Source: Tragulus kanchil (taxonomy: Eukaryota; Chordata; Mammalia; Artiodactyla; Tragulidae). From it: a stretch of DNA of 64,000 nt. The notes beneath the pieces were generated by a model, which made no database searches, had not been told where the DNA came from, and worked only from the letters and a program-made list of their open reading frames with translations. Every line of letters begins with the position of its first letter. The stretch's first letter is position 1. Positions 1-10,801 of this stretch are shown one piece after another. Location of the stretch: contig JAIOJX010000006.1 of assembly GCA_022376925.1 (NCBI GenBank), positions 55,585,658 to 55,649,657 on the forward strand, given 5' to 3'. The translations under genes were made by a program, and so were the position numbers.

Positions 1-1575
1 TGATGGCTTGGAGGGAGGATGGGATTTTTTGCTCAGCATAATGTTTCAAATATTCAACAGTGTTGAGGACTGTGTCATCAGTTCCTTTTTTACTGAGTGT
101 TATTAAACTATATGAGTATACCAGAATTTATTTATTTTTCTGTTTTTGAATATTTGGGTTGTTTCTAGTTTTTTTTGGTGAGATGTCCTTTGTTTACTTT
201 TTGTTTTGGCAAATATGAATACAGCTGTATGAGCATTCTTATGCAAGCCTGTATGGGGATATAGTTTTTATTTCTCTTGGATAAATACTTAGAAACAAAA
301 TTCCTTGGGTGTAAGGTAGGTATATGTGTATAAGAAATGCAAATAAGTTTTCAAAGTAGTTATGTTATTTTAGCTTCTCACTAGCACTGCCTATGAGTTC
401 CAGTTGCTTTATATCCTGGCCAGTGTTTAGTCTTGTCATCTTTTAATTTCATTGTAGTTTCCCTTTTTTTACTGTGATAACAAGCACCTTTTCTTACTAT
501 TCATATACCTTTTTCTATAAAATTTATGTTTTAGCTTTTTGCCCATTTTTCATTGGATTAACTCCTGATTTGTAATTTGTAGAGTTCTTTATTTGTACAT
601 TCTTACTAGACACCCGTTTTGTTAGTTTCAGTAGCTATTCACTTGGCTGTCTTAGATTTCCAACAAAGCAGTTATATGTTCTGTGAAAAGTCATATTTTT
701 GCCCTTTTTGGTAATAACTTGATGTATCTCCTTATTATATGACATTTGGCTAGAACTTACTAAACTTTTGAATAGTAGGAATGATAGCCAGGAATCCTTG
801 TCCTGGTCTTGAATTTAATGATAATGCTTGAAATGTTAGATTATTCTTTCATTATGAATGGATGTTGAATTTTATCTATTATTTATTTATTTATTTTTCT
901 TGGCCATTTCTATTGGTCTTGCATTTATTTCTCTTTGTTCTTTTTTTTTTTTTTTCTCTCCCTTTTTTTTTAATTTTTTTTTTTTTCTCTCTTTGTTCTT
1001 TGGCCTGTGTGGGCCTCCCATCTCAGTGGCCTCTCTCGCTGCAGAGCACCGGCTCTGGGCGCATGCACTCCAGAGCTCCAGCTTGGTAGTTGGACACATT
1101 GGTTCAGCCACTCCACGGCACGTGGGATCTTCCCAGGCCAGGGATCAGACTGGTGCCCCTTGCACTGCAAGGCGGTGTCCTTATCCACTGGACCACCAGG
1201 GAAGCCCTCTAGTATATTTTCTGTTGAGATGTTGGCATGACTTTTCTTCTTTAATCCACTGATATGATTTACTAATTTTAAAACATTTATGCATCTTAGA
1301 ATAAACCCTTTTTGATCAAAGTATATAATGAATACTGATAGATTTTATTTGTTGACATATCATACAGGAATTTAAAACTGTATTGCTGTATGATAAGAAT
1401 TGGCTTTATTTTGTGTGTCTGTTGTTTCGGTGGAAGTGTTTGTTTCTTTTGTGCATCTTAAACAGATACTGGTTTCAGGGTTATACTAAACTCAGTATCT
1501 GGTGTATATTTTTAAATCAATTATATATGTCACCTTTTCATTCCCATTCATCTATTAATTTTACCCTCGAGTGAA
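1..1575 (-). mobile_element. Ancient L1 fragments (L1M-like), split by a SINE
   Basis: Positions 1-870 read as the reverse complement of an old L1 3' region: the typical antisense phrases on teams of in-order L1 sequence (gggttgtttctag, ttctcttggataaatac, cactagcactgcctatgag, cccatttttcattggattaac) are present but heavily mutated. After the SINE at 881-1207 the match resumes around 1225-1400 with antisense reverse-transcriptase-region sequence (taatccactgatatgattt, gcatcttagaataaaccc). No open frame survives. Orientation is opposite to the host gene SYT9. The exact subfamily and the right-hand limit are uncertain; 1400-1575 is weak. Confidence 0.7.
881..1207 (-). mobile_element. CHR-type tRNA-derived SINE, long variant
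   Basis: The right end reads ccactggaccaccagggaagccc, the reverse complement of the tRNA-like head of artiodactyl CHR SINEs. Leftward it contains the body (gagcaccggctctgggcgc, ttggacacattggttcagcc) and a tail segment tctattggtcttgcattta that is shared with the SINEs at 43463 and 55698. The tail is interrupted by about 60 bases of T-rich sequence near 940-990. It sits inside the ancient L1. Confidence 0.8.
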
Positions 1576-2429
1576 TTCCTTTGTGTCACACTTCCCCTTC
1601 CTTTATTGTTACTGGTCAGCGATGAGCCCCAGAGAACCCTGAGCTCCCTGCTTACCTGTGCTTGGTCCCACTGCTGCAGGTATAGACTTTATCAGCATCC
1701 TCAGCTGTCTTGAGTTTTGAGATTTGCATTTTATTTTAGAACAAGATCTCATGTACTAAACTGGAGGCCATTTAAATGAGAGCATCTAGGTCAGCAGCAA
1801 GCTCAGCCCACACTTAGGCTGAGCCATGAAATAGACTGAACCATGGTTGTCCTTCATTTTGGCCTACAGAAGGGACAATTTCACATAGTTCAGTCTTATA
1901 CCTGGACTCTCTCCCAGAAGCCTAGAAGCAGCTGGAGGTTAGGGAAGCCTTCACTTTTTTCTCTTTTGGAGATCCTGGAGGGAGATATTTACATCAGTTG
2001 TGATTGGAGCCATTGACCTTAGGGAATAGTTACTTAATGAAATTTTTAATATTCTGTTTACATTTTTTAGATTGTCCTAGAGGCTTTTGCTTTGATTTCC
2101 CCAGAGTTCCTTGGGAGAATATTCAGTAAGGCCTATATCCTAAACCTTTGTAAACAAAAGGAATATCCTACACACGTTACAGGATCTGACTGGATGAGCT
2201 GCAGAAGCAGGTCTATGTGGAAGCAATGACTCATCAATAACTGATTGAAATACTTCTCGATGATTAAGAAAACCTTATAAAATTCAAAACAATCTTAACA
2301 AATTAACTAAAAACAATGGAAGCTTGAATAGCACAGGTTTCAATTTTATTGCTATGGTTTTCTTCTTGGTGATCCTGACCATATGTTGCTTCTTCCCTCA
2401 GTAAGTTCTCTACACAAAAGCTAGACTAA
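1576..2429. other. No gene or recognised repeat
   Basis: About 850 bases of unique-looking AT-rich sequence. I see no coding pattern, splice-flanked exon or repeat family here; presumed intron. Confidence 0.5.
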
Positions 2430-3140
2430 TCCCTTTGACTTTTAAGGATTTATTATTATTATTTTTGCCCCAACCCTCTGATAACTCCCCATTTCATGAC
2501 AATAAAAGCCCAAGTCCTCCAGGATTTGGACCCTTCACCTGTTTTCTCCAACTTCATCTCCCATTATTGTACCAAAGCATTCTCTCTATCCCACCTGCGC
2601 TGGAGCCTCCTTTCTGATGTTCAGACACACACTTCTACCTCAGAGCCATTTTCTCTGCTGGAACTACTTCCCCTAGCTGTCCATATGCCTTTCTTCCTCA
2701 CTTCCTTTATGTAAATTTTTTGGTCACATGACACAGCATGCAAGATCTTAGTTCCCCAACCAGGGACCAGACCCATTCCCCAAGCAGTGGAAGCACAGAG
2801 GCTTAACCATTAGACTGCCAGAGAAGTCCCCTTTAGGTCTTCTTTTAAACGTCATCATCTCTGAGGTCTTCCCTGACCATCCCACTTAAAACTGCATTTC
2901 TTTCCACAACCTCATATCTCCCTGTAATTTTTTGGTGACATTTTTTACCATTCAGTATCCAGTATCATTTACTTTAACTTGTTTATTGTCTGAGTTCTAG
3001 AATGTTAAGTACAATGGCAACTACATTACAGCAAGGATTCTCACTTTTTTTCTTCCTTCATGTTCCTAGCACCTAGCATAGCGCCTGTTAACATGATATA
3101 TGTTAAACAGATACTTACTGAACAGTTGAATAAATAAATT
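2430..3140 (+). mobile_element. LINE-2 (L2) 3' end, interrupted by a SINE
   Basis: The sequence follows the L2 3' region in order: pyrimidine-rich ORF2 end (ttctctgctggaactacttcccc), then after the SINE the phrases gtcttccctgaccatcccac, tttattgtctgagttctagaatg and tagcacctagcatagcgcctg, ending with a gaataaata tail. It is old and non-coding, and is split at about 2715-2830 by a CHR SINE. Confidence 0.75.
2715..2830 (-). mobile_element. CHR-type SINE, short
   Basis: Antisense tRNA-derived SINE: ttggtcacatgacacagcatgc, then ttagttccccaaccagggacc, then the head end ttagactgccagagaagtccc. Inserted in the L2 element, dividing it into two parts that continue one another. Confidence 0.75.
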
Positions 3141-3159
3141 TAAAGGGAAGAATTTTTAT

Positions 3160-3565
3160 CAGTTAGTTCAGTTAAGTTAGTTCAGTCACTCAGTTGTGTC
3201 CAATTCTGTGACCCCATGAACTACAGCACCCCCTGGCTTACCTGTCCTTCACCATCTCCCAGAGCTTGCTCAAACTCATGTCCTTTGAGTCAGTGATGCC
3301 ATCTGACCATCTCGTTCTCTGTTGTCCTCTTCTCTTCCTGTCTTCCATTTTTCCCACCATCAGGGTCTTTCCCAGTGAGTCTTAACATCAGGTGGCCAAA
3401 GTATTGGAGCTTCAACCCTTCCATTGAATATTCAGAGTTGATATCCTTTAAGATTGACTGGTTTGATTTCGTTGCAGTCCAAGGGACTTTTATAAGTCTT
3501 CTCCAACACCACAGTTCAACGTTGTCATCTGCCTCCCACATAACTACATTTTCTCTCATCCTAGG
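3160..3565 (-). mobile_element. BovB (RTE) LINE, 5'-truncated
   Basis: Antisense BovB 3' end, beginning ttcagtcactcagttgtgtcc and continuing through ccatgaactacagcacccc, ggtggccaaagtattggagc and gcagtccaagggactttta. Diagnostic of ruminants among mammals. The translated minus frame 3290-3559 is a BovB ORF remnant without function. Its right part is repeated at 4459-4680 by the 1,112-bp duplication. Confidence 0.9.
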
Positions 3566-3893
3566 TGAATGAGAACTGTGCCTTCTGAGAGAAGAGAGAG
3601 TTCCTACACAACATAGAGTAAGTCATGACTATAGGAAGTCAGGGAATTCTTTAGGTGACCAGGGCAGCCTCAGTGTCCAGGTTTGTTACCTAAATCATCC
3701 CCATGTAATGGCTTTGGGCCATTGCCAGGAAGTAGAGTCTCTGTAGCATGTAACTTATTCTTCCCAGAAATTCCTGTGAGTCTCAAATGGAGCATCAGGT
3801 GAAAAAGCTGCAAGCCCTCTGATGAATTCTGGGAGGTGGAGTCTTAGGAGACTTGTTCTGACTTTCTCTTAGGATTGTTTGACTCATTCTAAC

Positions 3894-4122
3894 AACCACT
3901 GTCTTTTTTTTGTTGTTTGTTTGTTTATTTATTTATTTTTTTTACATGTATGTTCCCAGATCATTCATATGCATATCCCTGGATCCTCCTCCCACCCAGT
4001 TCCCCCCCTCCCATCCCTCCAGACCATCGCTCCAAGTGGTTGTAGGTACTCCTATTCCCCTAGCACAATGACAATAGCTATCTTTTCCACACATGACAGT
4101 ATAGGTAAAAACCACTGTCTTT
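3894..4122 (-). mobile_element. L1 3' end, severely 5'-truncated, with 13-bp target duplication
   Basis: About 200 bases of the young artiodactyl L1 3' end (antisense tttacatgtatgttcccagatc, same as the 3' ends of the two long L1s), poly(T) on the left. It is bounded by AACCACTGTCTTT at 3894-3906 and 4110-4122, a perfect 13-bp target-site duplication. A second copy lies at 5006-5234 through duplication 1. Confidence 0.9.
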
Positions 4123-4239
4123 GAATGAAGATCTAGGGTCAGAGAAAGCACATGGTAGAAAGACCCATTCTTGGCACTGTGACCACAGACAAGATAGTTA
4201 ATCTCTTTGCTGGTATCTGATCACCTTCTGTATCAAATG

Positions 4240-4458
4240 AGCATGCATGCTAAGTCACTTCAGTCATGTGTGATTCTGCATGACCCTATGGACTGTAGCC
4301 CGCCATGCCCCTCTGTCCATGGGATTCTCCAGGCAAGAATACTGGAGTGGGTTGCCGTTTCCTTCTCCATGGGATCTTCCCAATCCAGGGATCAACCTGA
4401 GTCTCTTATTCTCCTGCGCTGGCAGGCAAGTTCTTTGCCACTAGCACCACCTGGGAAG
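4240..4458 (-). mobile_element. Bov-tA SINE
   Basis: Antisense Bov-tA: gctaagtcacttcagtcatg, ccatgggattctccaggcaag, actggagtgggttgcc, and the tRNA-like head ending caccacctgggaag. Its final bases are cut by the join of duplication 1. Confidence 0.9.
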
Positions 4459-5351
4459 ATTTTTCCCACCATCAGGGTCTTTCCCAGTGAGTCTTAACAT
4501 CAGGTGGCCAAAGTATTGGAGCTTCAACCCTTCCATTGAATATTCAGAGTTGATATCCTTTAAGATTGACTGGTTTGATTTCGTTGCAGTCCAAGGGACT
4601 TTTATAAGTCTTCTCCAACACCACAGTTCAACGTTGTCATCTGCCTCCCACATAACTACATTTTCTCTCATCCTAGGTGAATGAGAACTGTGCCTTCTGA
4701 GAGAAGAGAGAGTTCCTACACAACATAGAGTAAGTCATGACTATAGGAAGTCAGGGAATTCTTTAGGTGACCAGGGCAGCCTCAGTGTCCAGGTTTGTTA
4801 CCTAAATCATCCCCATGTAATGGCTTTGGGCCATTGCCAGGAAGTAGAGTCTCTGTAGCATGTAACTTATTCTTCCCAGAAATTCCTGTGAGTCTCAAAT
4901 GGAGCATCAGGTGAAAAAGCTGCAAGCCCTCTGATGAATTCTGGGAGGTGGAGTCTTAGGAGACTTGTTCTGACTTTCTCTTAGGATTGTTTGACTCATT
5001 CTAACAACCACTGTCTTTTTTTTGTTGTTTGTTTGTTTATTTATTTATTTTTTTTACATGTATGTTCCCAGATCATTCATATGCATATCCCTGGATCCTC
5101 CTCCCACCCAGTTCCCCCCCTCCCATCCCTCCAGACCATCGCTCCAAGTGGTTGTAGGTACTCCTATTCCCCTAGCACAATGACAATAGCTATCTTTTCC
5201 ACACATGACAGTATAGGTAAAAACCACTGTCTTTGAATGAAGATCTAGGGTCAGAGAAAGCACATGGTAGAAAGACCCATTCTTGGCACTGTGACCACAG
5301 ACAAGATAGTTAATCTCTTTGCTGGTATCTGATCACCTTCTGTATCAAATG

Positions 5352-5572
5352 AGCATGCATGCTAAGTCACTTCAGTCATGTGTGATTCTGCATGACCCTA
5401 TGGACTGTAGCCCGCCATGCCCCTCTGTCCATGGGATTCTCCAGGCAAGAATACTGGAGTGGGTTGCCGTTTCCTTCTCCATGGGATCTTCCCAATCCAG
5501 GGATCAACCTGAGTCTCTTATTCTCCTGCGCTGGCAGGCAAGTTCTTTGCCACTAGCACCACCTGGGAAGCC
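5352..5572 (-). mobile_element. Bov-tA SINE (second copy from duplication 1)
   Basis: Same element as 4240-4458, here with the normal head end gggaagcc running into unique sequence. It is probably one genomic SINE shown twice. Confidence 0.9.
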
Positions 5573-5654
5573 ATGTAACAAGAAGGGCCATACCATTTCA
5601 AAAGAATATCTTATTTGTCTTATTCCCTGTATAATTCTTTCCATAGCCTAGGAA

Positions 5655-6170
5655 GTTTCTTTTATTAAATTTAATTGTTTTATCTTTATTGGAGTATAGT
5701 TGTTTTATAATATTATATTGGTTTCAGCCAATTGAGGCATTAGTTTTTGCTTTATTTGTACAGCAAAGTGATTTAGTTTTACATATATCCATTCTTTTTC
5801 AGATTCTTTTCCCATGTGGGTTATTACAGTGTACTGAGTAGAGAGAGCTTCCTGTGCCATACAGTAGGTCCTTGCTGTTTATCTACTTTATATACAGTAA
5901 TGTGTATCTGTTAATCCCCAACTCCTAATTTATCCTCCCCCACTTCCCTTCCCCCTTGGATACCACAAGTCTATTCTCTATATCTGTGAGTCTGTTTCTG
6001 TTTCATAGATGCGTTAATTTGTGTCATATTTTAGATTCCACATATGTGATAGCAGTCTTTATTTCTAACTTACTTCACTTAATAGTCTCTAGGTACATCC
6101 ATGTTGCTGCAAATGGCATTATTTCATTCTTTTTATGACTGAGTAATATTTCATTGTATATACGTAGGAA
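5655..6170 (-). mobile_element. L1 3' end, artiodactyl, older
   Basis: Antisense L1 3' region: attggagtatagttg, gtacagcaaagtgattta, cagtaggtccttgctg, ccatgttgctgcaaatggc, and gactgagtaatatttcattg at the right end where it is 5'-truncated. More mutated than the two long L1s. Confidence 0.85.
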
Positions 6171-6675
6171 ATTCTTGTAGCATCTGTGTGTCTCCTGTAA
6201 TGATCCAGTTTGTACGTCAGGATGTAAGAATGTCTTCAAATGTGAGCCAGGCTGATTTAAAATGCCATTCATGGCTGACACGATCATTACTGTTCATAAC
6301 CGTTGTCTTTCTTTGCTGGACTAATGAACCCAGTTGCTGGGAACAATGGATCCATGTTTCCTTGCAGCTGATGGTGTGAACCAGAGAGCAGAACGGCCAA
6401 AGTTCCTGGGACGGCTCACATTTTCTGAAGTGGTGACACATTTTCTGGTAGAGAGAGTCCTTGCTCTGTGTTCTCCCTGATCACCCTCTCTCTCTCCTTG
6501 TAGAAACTACTGCTATTCATTCATTGATGCATTGCATTTAGTACTTATGGACCTACCCTGTGCCAGGAAGAAGTGTGGAAGCAATGCAGATAATGAATTA
6601 ACATATATTTTGGACAATGTGCAAAATAAACACTTTCCATGTATCTTATTTATTTTATTTATCTTTCTCTACTCT
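6171..6675. other. No gene or clear repeat
   Basis: Unique-looking sequence. A stretch near 6515-6575 (attcattcattgatgc then taccctgtgccagg) resembles an old MIR/L2 end but is too short to call. Confidence 0.4.
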
Positions 6676-7190
6676 TTTTTAATTGAAGTATAGTTGATTT
6701 GGGGCTTCTTTGGTGGCTCAGTGGTAAAGAATCCATTTGCCAATGCAGAAGACGTGGGTTCAATCCCTGAGTTGGGAAGATACCCTAGAGAAAGAAATGG
6801 CAACCCATTCCAGTATTCTTGCCTGGGAAATCCCATGGACAGAGGAGATGGGTGGGCAGTCTACAGTCCAGGAGGTCACAAAAGAATTGGACATGACTTA
6901 GCAACTAAACAACAAATAGTTTATTTACAATGTTGTACTAATTTCTGCTGTACAGCAAAGTAACTCAGTTATACATATATATACATTCTTTTTTATATTC
7001 TCTTCCATTATGGTTTATCCTAGGAGACTGGTTATAGTTCTCTGTGCTATACAGCAGGACATTGTTGTTTATCCATTCTGAATGTGATAGTTAGTGTCTA
7101 CTAATGCCAGACTGCCAGTCCATCCTTCTTCCTCCCTGCACCCTTGGCAACCACACGTTTGTTCTCTATCTTTATATGAATGTTTAGTTT
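6676..7190 (-). mobile_element. L1 3' end split by a Bov-tA SINE
   Basis: aattgaagtatagttgattt at 6681-6700 continues after the SINE as tttacaatgttgtactaatttctgctg, then the usual antisense L1 3' sequence (cagcaggacattgttg, ccttggcaaccacacg). 5'-truncated on the right. Confidence 0.85.
6701..6916 (+). mobile_element. Bov-tA SINE with 10-bp target duplication
   Basis: Sense-strand Bov-tA starting ggggcttctttggtggctc, with ccaatgcagaagacgtggg, ttcttgcctgggaaatccc, and ending gcaactaaacaacaaa. Flanked by TAGTTGATTT (6691-6700) and TAGTTTATTT (6917-6926), a target duplication with one mismatch inside the L1. Confidence 0.92.
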
Positions 7191-7682
7191 AATTTTTTAA
7201 AGAAAGAGAAGAAGACTATTACTGTGGTTTTTATTGGAAGTACATCTGAAATGCCCCCTGATTACACCTACACTACCCTTTATTGTAACAAAATCTCTTA
7301 TTTCCCTAAAGGGTATTAGAAAATTTTAGTGGACATGGAGGAAAATGGCCTAATGCTTGTGTGTGAAAGAAAGGCATATCCTCTTTTGCTAAAGCCCCAT
7401 TTGCCCTAGTTCTTAAATAGGATTCAGTCAAGGTAGCCTCTCTCTCTCCTTCTCTCTCTTTTCCTCTCTAGCTGCAAAGGCAAAAGCAATGAAAGGTAAT
7501 GAAAGGTGTGAGAAGGTCAGCCCTGAGGATAGAAACGTGGGGCTAAGAGAACGATCTGCAGACTTGTAGCTCTCAGCAATTCCAAGCTTCTCAAGTCTCC
7601 ACCGTACAAAAGAGAGAATTTAACCACTTCCCCATTCCCCAGTCCCCTAAGATTCTCTTGCACTCTGCAAGAGCTCCCAACT

Positions 7683-7806
7683 TCGGAGCTCCATAGACTC
7701 TGCAGTCAAGCTGCTTGCTTGGAGTGTGGCTGTAGCACAACTAGCTGTGTGACCTAGGAAAGATAACTTCACTTCTCTGACCCAGGGTTCTCTTCTTTAA
7801 AATGAC
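7683..7806 (+). mobile_element. MIR SINE fragment
   Basis: Old MIR core in sense orientation: actctgcagtcaagctgc, tagctgtgtgacctaggaaa, cttctctgacccagggttctc, ctttaaaatga. The left edge of duplication 2 falls within it, so its last 33 bases recur at 8927-8960. Confidence 0.7.
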
Positions 7807-10082
7807 CAGGGCCCCATACAGAAGCACCAAAAAGAAGAAAACACAGCTCCAGCCTTCAGCATTTCACAGCCTAAAACAAATGTGTCTAATTTCCTGTGGT
7901 AACAGAAATGTGGACGAAGAGCTGCCAAAGCAGAGAGCATAGGGTTGGAGAGACAGGAAGGCTGCACAGAAGGGAAACTTGTAAGATAAGTCTTCAAAGA
8001 CTCAAACAAGAAAAAAAACATTTTGCCAGCCAAGAAGTGAGTAGAGTCATTCAGGAAGAAGAAACAGTACACAAAGGAATGAAAGAGTGAGGTTTGTGTA
8101 GGGAGTAAGAAATCAGTCAGTCTGATTGACTGAAGGACTGGGGCATGTTAAGCAGGAGAAATAACAGGATGGCCACTGGAGCTATCTCAGAGAGTATGCT
8201 AAGAGATTCACATTTGAACTCAAGAGCCCCTGGAATCTACCAAAGGCTTTAAGCAGTCAAGCAAACTGGTCAGTCTATTTTTGTGAAGTATGGATTGGAA
8301 AAGGTAGAATTACCCTCCGAGGCAAAGGGAATTGACGAGAAGAGTCGTAATCAAGACACATTTTGGAGGCCAAATGACATGGCTTGGTGACCCATGGACT
8401 AAGGTCTGAAAGTGGTAATAAGGATTGAGGAACAGTTCATGGGACCAGAAGAGAGGTGGGGTCTTAGTGGCTGTCTCCAAAAATGGTTAAAAACACCCTG
8501 TGTCCTGGGATTATCTGTGAAGCAGGCCTCCATTCATAGTAGAATAAAAATAATGCTTTTTTTTTTTTTTTTAATGCTTGTTCATTTTACTGAGCATGTT
8601 GGTTGAATTTACTGACTGTCTTGTTTCTCTTTAGAGGGCATCTTTACTACAGAATCTCATCCTCCTACCGTCCTGAAACTATTTAAGTTCTTAGTTTTGG
8701 TGAAAATATTCAGGATGACAAAGATGCTTTGAATTCTGGGTGAATTCTTAATTATTCCCAGGGCATCTTAATTTTTTTTTTTTCCTTCAAAAGTCAATGA
8801 AATGTGTTGTAGCAGTCAGAGCCATCACACAATGCCCAAAAGATGCTCTCCTGTTCCTAAATGATATTTTTTCTTTAACGTAGAACAAATTTTCATCTCC
8901 AATTACTTTTTTCTATTAAGAATTGATTCTCTGACCCAGGGTTCTCTTCTTTAAAATGACCAGGGCCCCATACAGAAGCACCAAAAAGAAGAAAACACAG
9001 CTCCAGCCTTCAGCATTTCACAGCCTAAAACAAATGTGTCTAATTTCCTGTGGTAACAGAAATGTGGACGAAGAGCTGCCAAAGCAGAGAGCATAGGGTT
9101 GGAGAGACAGGAAGGCTGCACAGAAGGGAAACTTGTAAGATAAGTCTTCAAAGACTCAAACAAGAAAAAAAACATTTTGCCAGCCAAGAAGTGAGTAGAG
9201 TCATTCAGGAAGAAGAAACAGTACACAAAGGAATGAAAGAGTGAGGTTTGTGTAGGGAGTAAGAAATCAGTCAGTCTGATTGACTGAAGGACTGGGGCAT
9301 GTTAAGCAGGAGAAATAACAGGATGGCCACTGGAGCTATCTCAGAGAGTATGCTAAGAGATTCACATTTGAACTCAAGAGCCCCTGGAATCTACCAAAGG
9401 CTTTAAGCAGTCAAGCAAACTGGTCAGTCTATTTTTGTGAAGTATGGTTTGGGAAAAGGTAGAATTACCCTCCGAGGCAAAGGGAATTGACGAGAAGAGT
9501 CGTAATCAAGACACTTTTTGGGAGGCCAAATGACATGGCTTGGTGACCCATGGACTAAGGTCTGAAAGTGGTAATAAGGATTGAGGAACAGTTCATGGGA
9601 CCAGAAGAGAGGTGGGGTCTTAGTGGCTGTCTCCAAAAATGGTTAAAAACACCCTGTGTCCTGGGATTATCTGTGAAGCAGGCCTCCATTCATAGTAGAA
9701 TAAAAATAATGCTTTTTTTTTTTTTTTTAATGCTTGTTCATTTTACTGAGCATGTTGGTTGAATTTACTGACTGTCTTGTTTCTCTTTAGAGGGCATCTT
9801 TACTACAGAATCTCATCCTCCTACCGTCCTGAAACTATTTAAGTTCTTAGTTTTGGTGAAAATATTCAGGATGACAAAGATGCTTTGAATTCTGGGTGAA
9901 TTCTTAATTATTCCCAGGGCATCTTAATTTTTTTTTTTTCCTTCAAAAGTCAATGAAATGTGTTGTAGCAGTCAGAGCCATCACACAATGCCCAAAAGAT
10001 GCTCTCCTGTTCCTAAATGATATTTTTTCTTTAACGTAGAACAAATTTTCATCTCCAATTACTTTTTTCTATTAAGAATTGA
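7773..10082. repeat. Tandem duplication 2 (1154 + 1156 bp), probable assembly artefact
   Basis: 7773-8926 recurs as 8927-10082. The copies differ at two spots near a homopolymer: tggattggaaaagg versus tggtttgggaaaagg (8290/9444), and acattttggagg versus actttttgggagg. Those are read-error-like changes rather than divergence. Confidence 0.95.
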
Positions 10083-10801
10083 TGGATCTATAAACTGTTT
10101 GCAGAATAGATTGTTTTACCTTCAAATTAAATACTAAAGTCTTTTCTGTAGCCCTTTAACTTTTGAAATTTGCTGTCTTTGTGTTCACTGAGGACAGTCT
10201 TTGACTAGACATGCTTCCAGGAAAATTAAGAGTATTAAAAAAAATCATGTGTGAATGTTGAAGAACTTATTCAGACAACAAGTTGAGAAAGAATAAGAAG
10301 TCTCAGCAAGACTCCAATACCCAAAAGCCTTGTTCTTGGTACAACAAGATTTCACCTCCCCTTGAAATTCACCTCCCTTTTTCATGTCTCCTTTTAAAGT
10401 GTGTATGTTCTTAAGATGGTGAATTAAGCAGTTGAGTCAGGAGCTCTCACTGTTTCTGACCTCCTAGTCTCTCTAGAACTGTCCCTCAAATACAGTAGTA
10501 CACTCCACCAGATCCTATCTCCTAAATCACAATTCTAATAACATGATTGCCTTGATCCAAAACTTGATTGTCTCCTCTTGGCCACTAGTTGATGTCTGAG
10601 ATCAAGGAACTGCGGGGCCTCAGGGATGGGAGAGGCTTTACATTTTTTTTTTTTTTAAACCTTTAATTTGCTTTTAGCTTTTACAAAGTTTTGTTGTTTA
10701 CAGATATGAAAGGTCCCAGATCAGTCATATGTATATCCCCCCATTCCCACCCCTCCCAGCCATCACACAGCACCCCTGAAGGATCCCCCTTTTCTCACAG
10801 A

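Larger units (their letters stand above)
3347..5570. repeat. Tandem duplication 1 (2 x 1112 bp), probable assembly artefact
   Basis: 3347-4458 is repeated as 4459-5570, with no difference that I could see. The join cuts a SINE at its last bases (gggaag) and restarts inside BovB. The unit contains part of a BovB, an L1 3' end with its target duplication, and a Bov-tA SINE. Confidence 0.95.
7191..10635. other. Unique intronic sequence with a duplicated 1.15-kb unit
   Basis: Apart from a MIR at 7683-7806 and its partial copy, I see no repeat family and no convincing exon. Frames such as 7797-8072 (-) appear twice only because of duplication 2. A run of T and A lies at 8557-8573 and again at 9713-9729. 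Confidence 0.5.

Noticed and set aside
3290..3559. Minus-strand frame (also 4441-4671) as a gene
   Set aside because: It is a remnant of the BovB ORF, truncated and mutated.
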